A DNA stretch of 64,000 bases from an uncultured Ectothiorhodospiraceae bacterium. GTDB taxonomy: Bacteria > Pseudomonadota > Gammaproteobacteria > XJ16 > Halofilaceae. This document shows positions 15,461 through 23,100 of this stretch, one piece after another (the stretch's first letter is position 1; each line of letters starts with the position of its first letter). The notes under the pieces were generated by a model, which saw only the letters and a program-made list of their open reading frames with translations, had not been told where the DNA came from and did no database searches. The position numbers and the translations under genes were made by a program. Location of the stretch: contig CAJXKK010000009.1 of the NCBI GenBank assembly GCA_913055615.1, positions 24,205 to 88,204 on the forward strand, in the 5' to 3' direction.

Positions 15461-16942
15461 ATGAACGCCGAGAATCTGATCGCCAAGGTCTGGAACTTCT
15501 GCCACATGCTGCGCGACGACGGCGTGAGCTATGGCGATTACCTGGAGCAGCTCACCTACCTGATCTTCCTGAAGATGGCGGAGGAGTACCGCCACAAGCC
15601 GTGGAATCGTGACGTCGGCATCCCGGAAGGGTACGACTGGAACAGCCTCAAGGCGCGCAAGGGCGCGGAGCTGGAGGCCCATTACATCGAGCTGCTGCGC
15701 GAACTGGGCCAGCAGAAGGGCATGCTCGGGCAGATCTTCACCAAGGCGCAGAACAAGATCCAGGACCCCGCCAAGCTGGCCCGGCTGATCGAGATGATCG
15801 ACGCCGAGACCTGGGTCATGCTCGATGCCGAGGTGAAGGGCGATCTGTACGAGGGGCTGCTGGAGCGCAACGCCCAGGACACCAAGTCCGGCGCCGGCCA
15901 GTACTTCACGCCGCGCCCGCTGATCCGCGCGATGGTCGAGTGCGTGCAGCCGAAGCCGGGCGGCACCGTGGCCGATCCGGCCTGCGGGACCGGCGGCTTC
16001 TTCCTGGCCGCGTATGACTTCATCAAGGAACACTACCTCGATGAGATGAGCGGCGAGGAGAAGAAGGCGCTCAAGCACGAGACCTTCCATGGCCACGAGA
16101 TCGTGCCCGCCGCGCGGCGCATGTGCCTGATGAATCTGTTCCTGCACAACATCGGCGACATCGGCGATGAGCCAACGATCTCCCCGACGGACGCGCTGCT
16201 CGCGGAGAGCCCGAAGCGCCATGACTACGTCCTCGCCAATCCGCCCTTCGGCAAGAAGAGTACGCTCACCGTCACCAACGACGCCGGCGAGCAGGAGAAG
16301 GAGGACTTCGTCTACAACCGGCAGGATTTCTGGACCACGACCTCGAACAAGCAGCTCAACTTCGTCCAGCACATCCGCACGATGCTCAAGGAGAACGGCC
16401 AGGCCGCCGTGGTGGTGCCGGACAACGTGCTGTTCGAGGGCGGCGCCGGTGAAACCGTGCGCCGCAAGCTGCTCGAGACGACCGAGCTTCACACCATTCT
16501 GCGTCTGCCGACCGGGATCTTTTACGCCCACGGCGTCAAAGCGAACGTGCTGTTCTTCGACGGCCGGCCCGGCCGCGCGGAGCCGTGGACGGACGCGGTC
16601 TGGTTCTACGACTACCGCACCAACATCCACCACACGCTCAAGAAAAAGCCGCTGCGCGACGAACACCTGCGTGATTTCATCGAATGTTATCGGTCCGGTG
16701 AGCGCCACAAGCGCGAGGAGACCTGGAGCGAGGACAACCCGGGCGGACGCTGGCGCCGATACAGCCGGGAGGAGATCTTCCAGCGCGACAAGACCAGCCT
16801 GGACATCTTCTGGCTGCGTGACGATTCGCTGGGTGATCTGGACAACCTGCCTGAGCCCGATGACATCGCTCAGGAGATCGTCGAGAACCTGGAGTCTGGA
16901 CTGGAGAGTTTTCGCAGCGTGCTGGCCGAGCTGGAACGCTGA
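15461..16942 (+). CDS. hsdM: Type I restriction-modification DNA methyltransferase subunit
   Basis: 493 residues, full family length for EcoEI-like HsdM. An N-terminal helical domain (LIAKVWNFCHMLRDDGVSY) precedes the N6-adenine methyltransferase domain, with the SAM motif ADPACGTGGFF (about Asp172), KSGAGQYFTPRPLI and the catalytic NPPF (Asn260). In an intact system it works with HsdS for target recognition and HsdR for cleavage. Neither is present downstream, and only an hsdR 5' relic lies 5 kb upstream, so the subunit is orphaned unless an HsdS is encoded elsewhere. It is preceded closely by fic. Confidence 0.95.
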   Translation: MNAENLIAKVWNFCHMLRDDGVSYGDYLEQLTYLIFLKMAEEYRHKPWNRDVGIPEGYDWNSLKARKGAELEAHYIELLRELGQQKGMLGQIFTKAQNKIQDPAKLARLIEMIDAETWVMLDAEVKGDLYEGLLERNAQDTKSGAGQYFTPRPLIRAMVECVQPKPGGTVADPACGTGGFFLAAYDFIKEHYLDEMSGEEKKALKHETFHGHEIVPAARRMCLMNLFLHNIGDIGDEPTISPTDALLAESPKRHDYVLANPPFGKKSTLTVTNDAGEQEKEDFVYNRQDFWTTTSNKQLNFVQHIRTMLKENGQAAVVVPDNVLFEGGAGETVRRKLLETTELHTILRLPTGIFYAHGVKANVLFFDGRPGRAEPWTDAVWFYDYRTNIHHTLKKKPLRDEHLRDFIECYRSGERHKREETWSEDNPGGRWRRYSREEIFQRDKTSLDIFWLRDDSLGDLDNLPEPDDIAQEIVENLESGLESFRSVLAELER

Positions 16943-16996
16943 TCACGTTGTGGGCGGTGGAGGTGAGGCGGGCAACCCGTTGAATCGATTCGCGCA

Positions 16997-17464
16997 ATGG
17001 TCTGGAGAAGGGCAGTGGCATACGTATCGCATGAACTCATGGAGAAAACGTGGCAGGAGGTGGCCTCCAGAGGCGTCGGTCCGATAGGCAGGATGCAGAA
17101 GCGGCATCAGAAGGAGCGGAAGGCGCTGGTGAATTTCGCGTATGTCCATATATTCGAACTCCGCGAGGACGCCGCCGGGGTCGGGCTATTTGTATTCCAT
17201 GTGATCGTGGAGGTGTTCTCCCGCGTTACTCCCCGTCCCGGCAAGGTACGGCAATCTGCAATCGATCGGGTCCAGGCACAGCCCGCCGAAGAGTTGGCGC
17301 AGCAGACCCGTCAATGCGAACCCCACGTGGCCCAGTATCTGGTGGACGCCCTTACTGAAGAAGATGACGATGTCGCGCTTTCGGAGGAGGAACGTGTCCA
17401 TTGCGCGTGGGTGCTGCAGGCGGTGATCGTGTGCCTGCATCGGGCCTGCGAAAGGCGGGCGTAG
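16997..17464 (+). CDS. Uncharacterised helical protein
   Basis: Up to 155 residues. The start is uncertain: ATG 16997 or ATG 17039 (MEKTWQEVASRG), neither with a good ribosome-binding site. It is predicted to be largely alpha-helical, with LFVFHVIVEVFSRV as a buried hydrophobic helix. A basic middle (MQKRHQKERKAL) precedes an acidic stretch (LTEEDDDVALSEEE) and a helical end (CAWVLQAVIVCLHRACERR). The pattern LMEKTWQEVASRG...MQK...LVNF...AAGVGLFVFHVIVEVF recalls small uncharacterised bacterial proteins I cannot name with certainty. It occupies the place where hsdS would be expected. No function is assigned. Confidence 0.5.
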   Translation: MVWRRAVAYVSHELMEKTWQEVASRGVGPIGRMQKRHQKERKALVNFAYVHIFELREDAAGVGLFVFHVIVEVFSRVTPRPGKVRQSAIDRVQAQPAEELAQQTRQCEPHVAQYLVDALTEEDDDVALSEEERVHCAWVLQAVIVCLHRACERRA

Positions 17465-17488
17465 TGCCAGGCGCGCGTGAAATCCGTT

Positions 17489-17590
17489 TCAACGGGGCAC
17501 GCGATCACGCCAGTAGCCGGGCCTACGGGAATGATGGGCAGATACTCGGTGTCGTAGTACGAGTTCAGACGATTCAACGCCGCCCACGGA
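17489..17590 (-). pseudogene. Decayed 3' end of a second ParE-type toxin gene
   Basis: Read leftwards from about 17590, the frame gives VESSELVL and then AHHSRRPGYWRDRVPR followed by a stop at 17489-17491. The last block nearly equals the C-terminus of the intact toxin at 19223 (AHHSRRPGYWRDRMPR). The DNA match extends past the stop: 17469-17535 aligns with 19204-19270 with few differences. There is no start and no antitoxin. Confidence 0.65.
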
Positions 17591-17636
17591 TCGGCGACCG
17601 CTGACCGGAGCGAATCCCTGCCGCTATGCTCCTGCC

Positions 17637-18178
17637 ATGACGGATCCCGACGACGATTACACCCGTATTCGGCGACGCGCAGGGGCGCTGGGGCTGATCA
17701 TGCGCGGGGGGTTCTCCCCGGAGGCGGACGATGGCGTGCCCCCGCTCCCGGACGGGCGGCCGGCGCGTACGGTTGTTCTGCTCGGGAATACCGGCGAATC
17801 GATGTGGCCGGTGTTCTCGCGCTCGCCCGAGGCAACGGATGGCCGGCCGCATCCGCTCGATCCCTGGAGCCGACGGGTGATCGGCGACATCGCCGCGCGC
17901 TTCGATGGTTCCGCGTGTTTTCCCGACGATGGCCCACCGTGGCCGCCGTTCGTGGCCTGGGCGAAACGGGCGGAGGCGGTGACGGAGTCGCCGATCGGGA
18001 TTCTGGTGCATCCGGACTATGGGCTCTGGCATGCCTGGCGCGCCGGGCCTGTCCGGTGGGGCAGGAATACAACTATCAGCGGGAGCAGCAGGCGTTGCAT
18101 CTGGATGCGTTTCTGATCGGGCAGGGGTTTGGTGCTCGATTCGGTGATGGGGATAGAGGGCGCGGGAATGGCGATTGA
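17637..18178 (+). pseudogene. Ferredoxin-like protein gene with internal deletion and frameshift
   Basis: From ATG 17637 the frame encodes a clear N-terminal half: VVLLGNTGESMWPVFSRSP, DPLDPWSRRVIGDIAARF, PPWPPFVAWAKRAE, SPIGILVHPDYGLWHAW. These are blocks known from an uncharacterised ferredoxin-like family whose C-terminal half carries a cysteine-rich [4Fe-4S] domain. The +1 frame at the same spot picks up the extreme C-terminus (CLARRACPVGQEYNYQ, ALHLDAFL). The intervening cysteine cluster is gone, so a deletion fused the two ends out of frame. The unshifted product would be 159 residues and could not hold the cluster. Confidence 0.65.
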
Positions 18179-18435
18179 TTCGGCTTGCTGATGCAGGGGA
18201 CTTCGTGCGCCTCTGGCCAGGGTCATCGGCAGTGCGGGCACTGGATCGCCGCGTCGCCTGTCGGCTCCTCGCGATGACGGTCCGGGGACGACGGCTGGTG
18301 TTGGCGGATCGCGTCGGACTTGCCGGCGGTTGCCTTGGGCGAAAGGCGGTTACGGTTGGACCGGGGTAGTTGTGTGCGTGCCGTCGGCTGGCTGGTCCGC
18401 GGTATGATGGCGGTCCGTCACCGTGGGGTTGTCCG

Positions 18436-19074
18436 ATGTATGTGCCTGGGCATTTCGAAGAAGCGCGCGAGGAGGAACTGCTCGGGCTGATCGCGTCGTA
18501 TCCGTTGGGCGCTCTGGTTTTTGGCGGTCCGCACGGGCTCGATGCGAGTCATCTGCCGTTTCTGTTTGACGACGCCGGCGGCGAACGGAAGCTGCTGGCG
18601 CACGTGGCGCGGGCGAACCCGTTGTGGGAGGAGGTCGCGGACGGCGCGGAGGTGCTGGTGATCTTCCGCGCCGATGATGCGTATATCTCGCCGAACTGGT
18701 ATCCGAGCAAGCATGAATTCCATCGCCAGGTGCCGACCTGGAACTATCGCGTCGTCCACGTCCTTGGGCGAATTCATGTCCGCGACGATGAGCGCTTCGT
18801 GCGTGGTGTCGTGGCCCGGTTGACCCGCAAGCACGAGCGCGAGGCGGAATCACCGAAGCCGTGGAAGATGTCCGATTCGCCGCGTGAGTTCACCGATCAG
18901 ATGATCGCGAACATCGTCGGCATCGAGATCGAGGTCGATCGCATGTTGGGCAAGTGGAAGCTGAGCCAGAACAAGGAGCAACGCGATCGGCTCGGTGCGG
19001 TCGACGCACTCGACGAGCGTGGCGGGGCGGGCATCGCGTCGGCAATGCGCCGGACTCTGGAGGACGACGACTGA
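18436..19074 (+). CDS. PaiB-like FMN-binding negative transcriptional regulator
   Basis: 212 residues from ATG 18436, where PaiB homology begins (MYVPGHFEE). Characteristic blocks: IASYPLGALVF, DASHLPFLFD, LLAHVARANPLW, YISPNWYPSKHEFHRQVPTWNY, WKMSDSPREFTDQMIANIVGIEIEV and GKWKLSQNKEQRDR. The family has a flavin-reductase-like split barrel and was named after a Bacillus regulator of sporulation and protease genes. In proteobacteria the role is uncharacterised, and FMN or haem binding is more likely than DNA binding. It stands alone between relics and a toxin-antitoxin pair. Confidence 0.92.
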   Translation: MYVPGHFEEAREEELLGLIASYPLGALVFGGPHGLDASHLPFLFDDAGGERKLLAHVARANPLWEEVADGAEVLVIFRADDAYISPNWYPSKHEFHRQVPTWNYRVVHVLGRIHVRDDERFVRGVVARLTRKHEREAESPKPWKMSDSPREFTDQMIANIVGIEIEVDRMLGKWKLSQNKEQRDRLGAVDALDERGGAGIASAMRRTLEDDD

Positions 19075-19222
19075 GGACCCCGACCCGAGCGGTTGGTCGA
19101 GCGTCCATGCGTGCGACAGTGCACTGGCCGGACGGCCGCACCGGATCCCCGAACTGCTGCACCGCTTTCAGGACGGTCTGCTTTATCGGCCTACGCCCTG
19201 CGACGCGCGCGTGAACTCCGCG

Positions 19223-19537
19223 TCAGCGGGGCATGCGATCACGCCAGTAGCCGGGCCTTCGGGAATGATGAGCAAACGCCACGATTATGATCTCATCGTC
19301 GCGCTGGATGGTGATAATGTCATAGGGGAAGCGGCGGAGAATGAGTCTTTTGGCTCCCCTGGAGCCGGAGGCGCCCGGCATGGGAGTCAGTGGAAACAGG
19401 TCTTCCTCAATGAGTTCGATTCCGTACTCGAGGGCATCGGCGAATTCCGTGCCAAGGCCCCGCCTTTCGGCCTCGTACCACGCCGCTGCAGCCTCGGCTT
19501 CCTCGGAGGCCTGCCGAAGGATACGGACATTCGGCAC
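19223..19537 (-). CDS. ParE/RelE-type toxin
   Basis: 104 residues, GTG start. The RelE/ParE fold pattern is clear: VRILRQASEEAEAAAAWYE (helix 1), GLGTEFADALEYGIELI (helix 2), then strands KRLILRRFPYDIITI and DEIIIVAFAHHSRRPGYW. The start GTG shares one base with the antitoxin stop (TAGTG at 19535-19539), so translation is coupled. Members either poison gyrase or cleave mRNA; the sequence does not settle which. A decayed copy of its 3' end lies 1.7 kb upstream in the window. Confidence 0.9.
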   Translation of the reverse strand: MPNVRILRQASEEAEAAAAWYEAERRGLGTEFADALEYGIELIEEDLFPLTPMPGASGSRGAKRLILRRFPYDIITIQRDDEIIIVAFAHHSRRPGYWRDRMPR

Positions 19538-19776
19538 TAACGGGCGTCCAGCTTCGCTCGCATGCGCTCCCGAAACTCGCTGCGGTCAATAGATTCTGCC
19601 TGTCCGTGGTCGATCTCGCTGATCCGTCGTGTGATCTCGCGATCCCATGCATCCTCAACCCCGTCGTCGCGGGGCGCGTCCAGGCTCAGCACCAGATCGT
19701 GAGCCAGTTCTGCGCGCTCGGCCTCGGACAATCCAAGGATCTCGGACCGAAGCCGCTCAAAGGGTTCAGTAGCCAT
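19537..19776 (-). CDS. Antitoxin (addiction module component family)
   Basis: 79 residues from ATG 19776, chosen for its GGAGG ribosome-binding site; the frame extends 10 codons upstream. It belongs to the small all-helical addiction-module component family (TIGR02574-like): FERLRSEILGLSEAERAELAHDLVLSLD, WDREITRRISEIDHG and FRERMRAKLDAR. These pair with ParE/RelE toxins encoded directly downstream, as here. It carries no obvious DNA-binding domain, so autoregulation through a dyad cannot be read from the sequence. Confidence 0.9.
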   Translation of the reverse strand: MATEPFERLRSEILGLSEAERAELAHDLVLSLDAPRDDGVEDAWDREITRRISEIDHGQAESIDRSEFRERMRAKLDAR

Positions 19777-19806
19777 GCCGCCTCCGGCGTGAATTGACAT
19801 ATCCAT

Positions 19807-20109
19807 GCTACCGCCGGGGTGTGGCCTTCACAATGCGCTGTCCGTTGGACGGTGAAAGAACCGTTTCGTCGAACGATCTGCTTGGTTATTGCTCTGTGAT
19901 CCATCGGCCCCGGATTCCGCTGTCGCTGCATCCGGGCTACCGGGGGCCTCGTTCTTTTGCCGTTCTTCGCGACCCTTGGCGAACCCCGCGCCCTGGCGGG
20001 AACCCGAACCCACGCTGAAAGGGCCCGACGCTCTCACGTCAGTTCCCCGTGGGCGCACCCGCTCCCGGCGTTTATACTGTGCGATCCGCATTTGCCCGGA
20101 GTACCCGCC
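19807..20109. other. Spacer between toxin-antitoxin pair and lptM-lysA
   Basis: About 300 bases, holding the family C palindrome (19909-19940, minus orientation) and, near the lptM end, a TATACT -10-like element (20073-20078) without a good -35. No coding sequence is recognised. Confidence 0.5.
19909..19940 (-). repeat. Palindromic repeat, family C
   Basis: The minus-strand copy of GTAGCCCGGATGCAGC...CGGAATCCGGG seen at 6091 and 30721, with small differences in the middle. Confidence 0.7.
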
Positions 20110-20232
20110 GTGACGCCGCGATTGCTGTTGCTTGCCTTTGTCCTGGTACTCGCCGCCGGCTGCGGCCAGAAGGGCCCGCTGTACATGCCGGACGAGTCGC
20201 AGGACGAGTCCACCGAAGAAACCGACGACTGA
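20110..20232 (+). CDS. lptM: LptM-type small lipoprotein (LPS translocon-associated)
   Basis: 40 residues, GTG start. A short signal peptide (LLLLAFVLVLAAG) ends in the lipobox LAAGC, followed at once by GQKGPLYMPDE, the hallmark (CGQKGPL) of the LptM/YifL family. The acidic tail is short. LptM associates with the LptDE outer-membrane LPS translocon and helps its oxidative maturation in E. coli. It lies 10 bases upstream of lysA, its usual neighbour. The earlier in-frame starts have no family match. Confidence 0.9.
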   Translation: MTPRLLLLAFVLVLAAGCGQKGPLYMPDESQDESTEETDD

Positions 20233-20242
20233 AGGGCGCCCC

Positions 20243-21523
20243 ATGGATCATTTCGAGTACCGCGACGGGCGCCTGTACGCCGAGTCGATCGACGTCGAAT
20301 CGCTGGCCTCGCGCTTCGGCACGCCGCTGTACGTGTATTCGCGCGCGACCCTGGAACGCCACTGGCACGCCTTCGACCGCGCGCTGGCCGGTCGGCCGCA
20401 CCGCGTCTGCTATTCGGTCAAGGCGAACTCGAACCTGGCGGTGCTGGACGTGCTTGCGCGGCTGGGCTCGGGGTTCGATATCGTCTCGGTGGGTGAGCTT
20501 GAACGCGTGCTGAAGGTCGGCGCCGCGCCGGCGGACATCGTCTTCTCCGGGGTCGGCAAGAGCGCGGCCGAGATCGAGCGCGCGCTGTTCGTCGGGATTG
20601 GTTGTTTCAATGTCGAGTCGGCGGCGGAGCTGGAGCGCATCGAGGCGATCGCGGCGGCCGCGGGCACGGTCGCGCCCATCTCGCTGCGCGTGAACCCCGA
20701 TGTCGATCCGAAGACGCATCCGTATATCGCCACGGGGATGCAGACCTCGAAGTTCGGCATCGCCATCGACGCCGCGCCGGCGCTCTATCGGCACGCCGCC
20801 GACAGCCCGCATCTGCGCGTGGTCGGGATCGACTGCCATATCGGCTCGCAGCTGACGGACGTGCAGCCCTTCGTCGATACGGTCGACCGGGTGCTGGCAC
20901 TGCGTGCCGAGTTGCTCGCGGACGGGATCGGGATCGAGCACCTGGATCTGGGCGGCGGGCTTGGGATCCCGTATCGCGATGAGCAGCCGCCGCATCCGAC
21001 GGAATGGGCGGCGGCGATCGATCGGGCGCTGGGCGATGTGGACTGCGAGATCCGGGTCGAGCCCGGGCGCGCGATCGCGGGGAACGCCGGGATCATGGTC
21101 TCACGGGTGGAGTACATGAAGCAGGCGCCGAAGAAGCGCTTCGCGATCGTCGATGCGGGTATGAACGACATGATTCGCCCGTCGCTGTACGACGCCTGGC
21201 AGGCGATCATCCCGGTGGTCGAGCGTGAGGGCGAGGCGTTGCCCTGCGATGTGGTCGGGCCGGTGTGCGAGTCGGGGGATTTCCTCGGCCATGATCGGCC
21301 GCTGGCCGTGGAGGCGGGCGATCTGCTGGCGGTGCGCTCGGCGGGCGCCTACGGGTTCGTGATGGCGTCGAACTACAACACCCGGCCGAAGCCGGCCGAG
21401 GTGATGGTCGACGGGGATCGCGCGCAACTGGTGCGAGCGCGTGAGGCGCTGGCCGATCTGTGGACCGGGGAGAAGTGCCTGGTGTCGGAGACGGACATGG
21501 CGGCGAACGCGGATGCGGAATGA
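20243..21523 (+). CDS. lysA: Diaminopimelate decarboxylase
   Basis: 426 residues from ATG 20243 (GAAGGG upstream). It is a fold-III PLP enzyme that decarboxylates meso-diaminopimelate to lysine. The PLP lysine is Lys60 in YSVKANSN. Other motifs: DIVSVGELERVL, HIGSQLTDVQPF, LDLGGGLGIPY, the phosphate-binding EPGRAIAGNAG, and the CESGDFLG cysteine-glutamate pair that completes the active site across the dimer. It sits in lptM-lysA-methyltransferase-dapF order, grouping lysine/diaminopimelate steps. The stop overlaps the next gene. Confidence 0.98.
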   Translation: MDHFEYRDGRLYAESIDVESLASRFGTPLYVYSRATLERHWHAFDRALAGRPHRVCYSVKANSNLAVLDVLARLGSGFDIVSVGELERVLKVGAAPADIVFSGVGKSAAEIERALFVGIGCFNVESAAELERIEAIAAAAGTVAPISLRVNPDVDPKTHPYIATGMQTSKFGIAIDAAPALYRHAADSPHLRVVGIDCHIGSQLTDVQPFVDTVDRVLALRAELLADGIGIEHLDLGGGLGIPYRDEQPPHPTEWAAAIDRALGDVDCEIRVEPGRAIAGNAGIMVSRVEYMKQAPKKRFAIVDAGMNDMIRPSLYDAWQAIIPVVEREGEALPCDVVGPVCESGDFLGHDRPLAVEAGDLLAVRSAGAYGFVMASNYNTRPKPAEVMVDGDRAQLVRAREALADLWTGEKCLVSETDMAANADAE

Positions 21524-22182
21524 TGCTGGAGCGTAGGCCTGAACCCGAACTGATGGATGAAGCGGAGCAGGCCGCGGCTTATGCCGGGGCGGATTTCGAG
21601 GCTTCGCATGGGGCGATCGTGCATGCACTGGTGGGGCGGTTGCCGGATTTCCCGACGGCCGGGCATGTGCTGGATATCGGTTGTGGCCCCGGGGATATCT
21701 CGATTCGGGTGGCACGGTATTTCCCGGGCGTGCAGGTCGATGGCATTGATGGGGCCCAGGAGATGCTGGCGCCGGGCCGCGAGCGTATCGAGCGTGAAGG
21801 GCTTGGTGAGCGGATCGGGCTGTACCGGGTGACGCTGCCGGGTGAAGCGCCGCCGCGGGAGGCGTATGACGCGGTGGTTTCGAACAGCCTGCTGCATCAT
21901 CTGCATGATCCGATGGTGTTGTGGCGGGTTATTGCGGCGACCGCGCGTGTGGGGGCCCCGGTGTTCATCGCCGATCTTGCGCGGCCGGAGGATGAGGCGG
22001 CCGTGGATGCGCTGGTCGCCGGGATGGCGGACGAGCCCGCGGTGTTGCAGCGTGATTTCCGGGCGTCTTTGCATGCGGCGTTCACGGTGGAGGAGGTTCG
22101 GGGGCAGTTGCGTGCGGCGGGGCTGGATCTGGCGGTCGAGTTGATGGATGACCATCATCTGGTGGTCTGGGGGTATAGGTAG
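21520..22182 (+). CDS. Class I SAM-dependent methyltransferase
   Basis: 221 residues from ATG 21520, overlapping the lysA stop (ATGA); the adjacent ATG 21523 is equally possible. Rossmann-type SAM binding is shown by VLDIGCGPGDISIRVARYF, the acidic VDGIDGAQEML at the end of strand 2, and AVVSNSLLHHLHD (motif IV region), then VFIADLARP. Substrate cannot be predicted. Position between lysA and dapF and translational coupling suggest co-expression rather than a proven role in lysine synthesis. Confidence 0.88.
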   Translation: MMLERRPEPELMDEAEQAAAYAGADFEASHGAIVHALVGRLPDFPTAGHVLDIGCGPGDISIRVARYFPGVQVDGIDGAQEMLAPGRERIEREGLGERIGLYRVTLPGEAPPREAYDAVVSNSLLHHLHDPMVLWRVIAATARVGAPVFIADLARPEDEAAVDALVAGMADEPAVLQRDFRASLHAAFTVEEVRGQLRAAGLDLAVELMDDHHLVVWGYR

Positions 22183-22210
22183 GTTTTTGGGGTGTTCGCG
22201 TTTGGCTGGC

Positions 22211-22237
22211 GGTTCGCGGGCAAGCCCGCTCCTACAG
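22211..22237 (-). repeat. Single REP unit, class B
   Basis: GGTTCGCGGGCAAGCCCGCT followed by CCTACAG, the same unit as in the doublets at 55409-55542 and 57734-57869, but without a partner. It lies in the 90-base gap before dapF. Confidence 0.8.
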
Positions 22238-22272
22238 GGGGATCGATTGGGGCGATTCGGTAAGGGACTGGG

Positions 22273-23100
22273 ATGACGCTCGAATTCACGAAGATGCACG
22301 GGCTGGGCAACGACTTCGTCGTGCTTGATGGGGTTTCCTCGTCCGTGTCGGTCGATGGCGATCTGGTGCGGCTCCTGGGGGATCGGCATCGCGGGGTCGG
22401 CTGTGATCAGGTCCTGTTGATCGAGCCGGCCGCGGGCGCGGCGGATTTCAGTTACAGGATCTTCAACGCCGATGGTGGCGAGGTCGAGCAGTGCGGCAAC
22501 GGGGCGCGTTGTGTGGCGCGGTTCGTGCGTGATCGGGGGCTCACGGACGCCGATCGGATCGCGTTTTCCACGCTGGCCGGGATGATCCGTACACAGCTCA
22601 TCCCGGACGGACGGGTCGCGGTGGATATGGGCGTGCCGCGTTTCGAGCCCCCGGAGATCCCGTTTGATGCGCCGGAGCGGGCGGATCGCTATGCGCTCGA
22701 GGCCGGCGGGGCCACCTGGGAGATCGGCGCGGTGTCGATGGGCAACCCGCACGCGGTGCTGTTTGTCGACGATGTCGAGCATGCGCCGGTGACGGAGCTG
22801 GGGCCCGTGATCGAGCATCATCCGCGCTTCCCGCGGCGCGCCAACGTCGGCTTCATGCAGATGATCGACCCTGCGCGGATCGCGCTGCGCGTCTGGGAAC
22901 GGGGCGCAGGTGAGACCGCGGCGTGCGGGACCGGTGCCTGCGCCGCGGTGGCGGTCGGGCGCCGGCTCGGCTGGCTTGACGCCAGTGTGACGGTGGCCTT
23001 GCCTGGTGGTGAACTTGTGATTGACTGGGCCGGCGCGGATAATCCGTTATGGATGACCGGCGCGGCCGAAACCGCCTTCCACGGGACGCTCGCCCGATGA
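22273..23100 (+). CDS. dapF: Diaminopimelate epimerase
   Basis: 275 residues. A cofactor-independent racemase that converts LL- to meso-diaminopimelate for lysine and peptidoglycan. The two catalytic cysteines are in place: Cys74 in GGEVEQCGNGARC and Cys218 in ETAACGTGACAA. The N-terminus (FTKMHGLGNDFVVLDG) is canonical, as is VSMGNPHAVLFVDDVE. The stop overlaps the DUF484 start by 4 bases, giving the conserved dapF-DUF484-xerC order. Confidence 0.98.
   Translation: MTLEFTKMHGLGNDFVVLDGVSSSVSVDGDLVRLLGDRHRGVGCDQVLLIEPAAGAADFSYRIFNADGGEVEQCGNGARCVARFVRDRGLTDADRIAFSTLAGMIRTQLIPDGRVAVDMGVPRFEPPEIPFDAPERADRYALEAGGATWEIGAVSMGNPHAVLFVDDVEHAPVTELGPVIEHHPRFPRRANVGFMQMIDPARIALRVWERGAGETAACGTGACAAVAVGRRLGWLDASVTVALPGGELVIDWAGADNPLWMTGAAETAFHGTLAR

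Noticed and set aside
14993..16708. 571-codon open frame on the minus strand opposite fic and hsdM
   Set aside because: It lies entirely opposite two well-supported genes, has low-complexity Leu/Val/Asp/Gly composition and no family motif. It is a GC-rich mirror of the coding strand.
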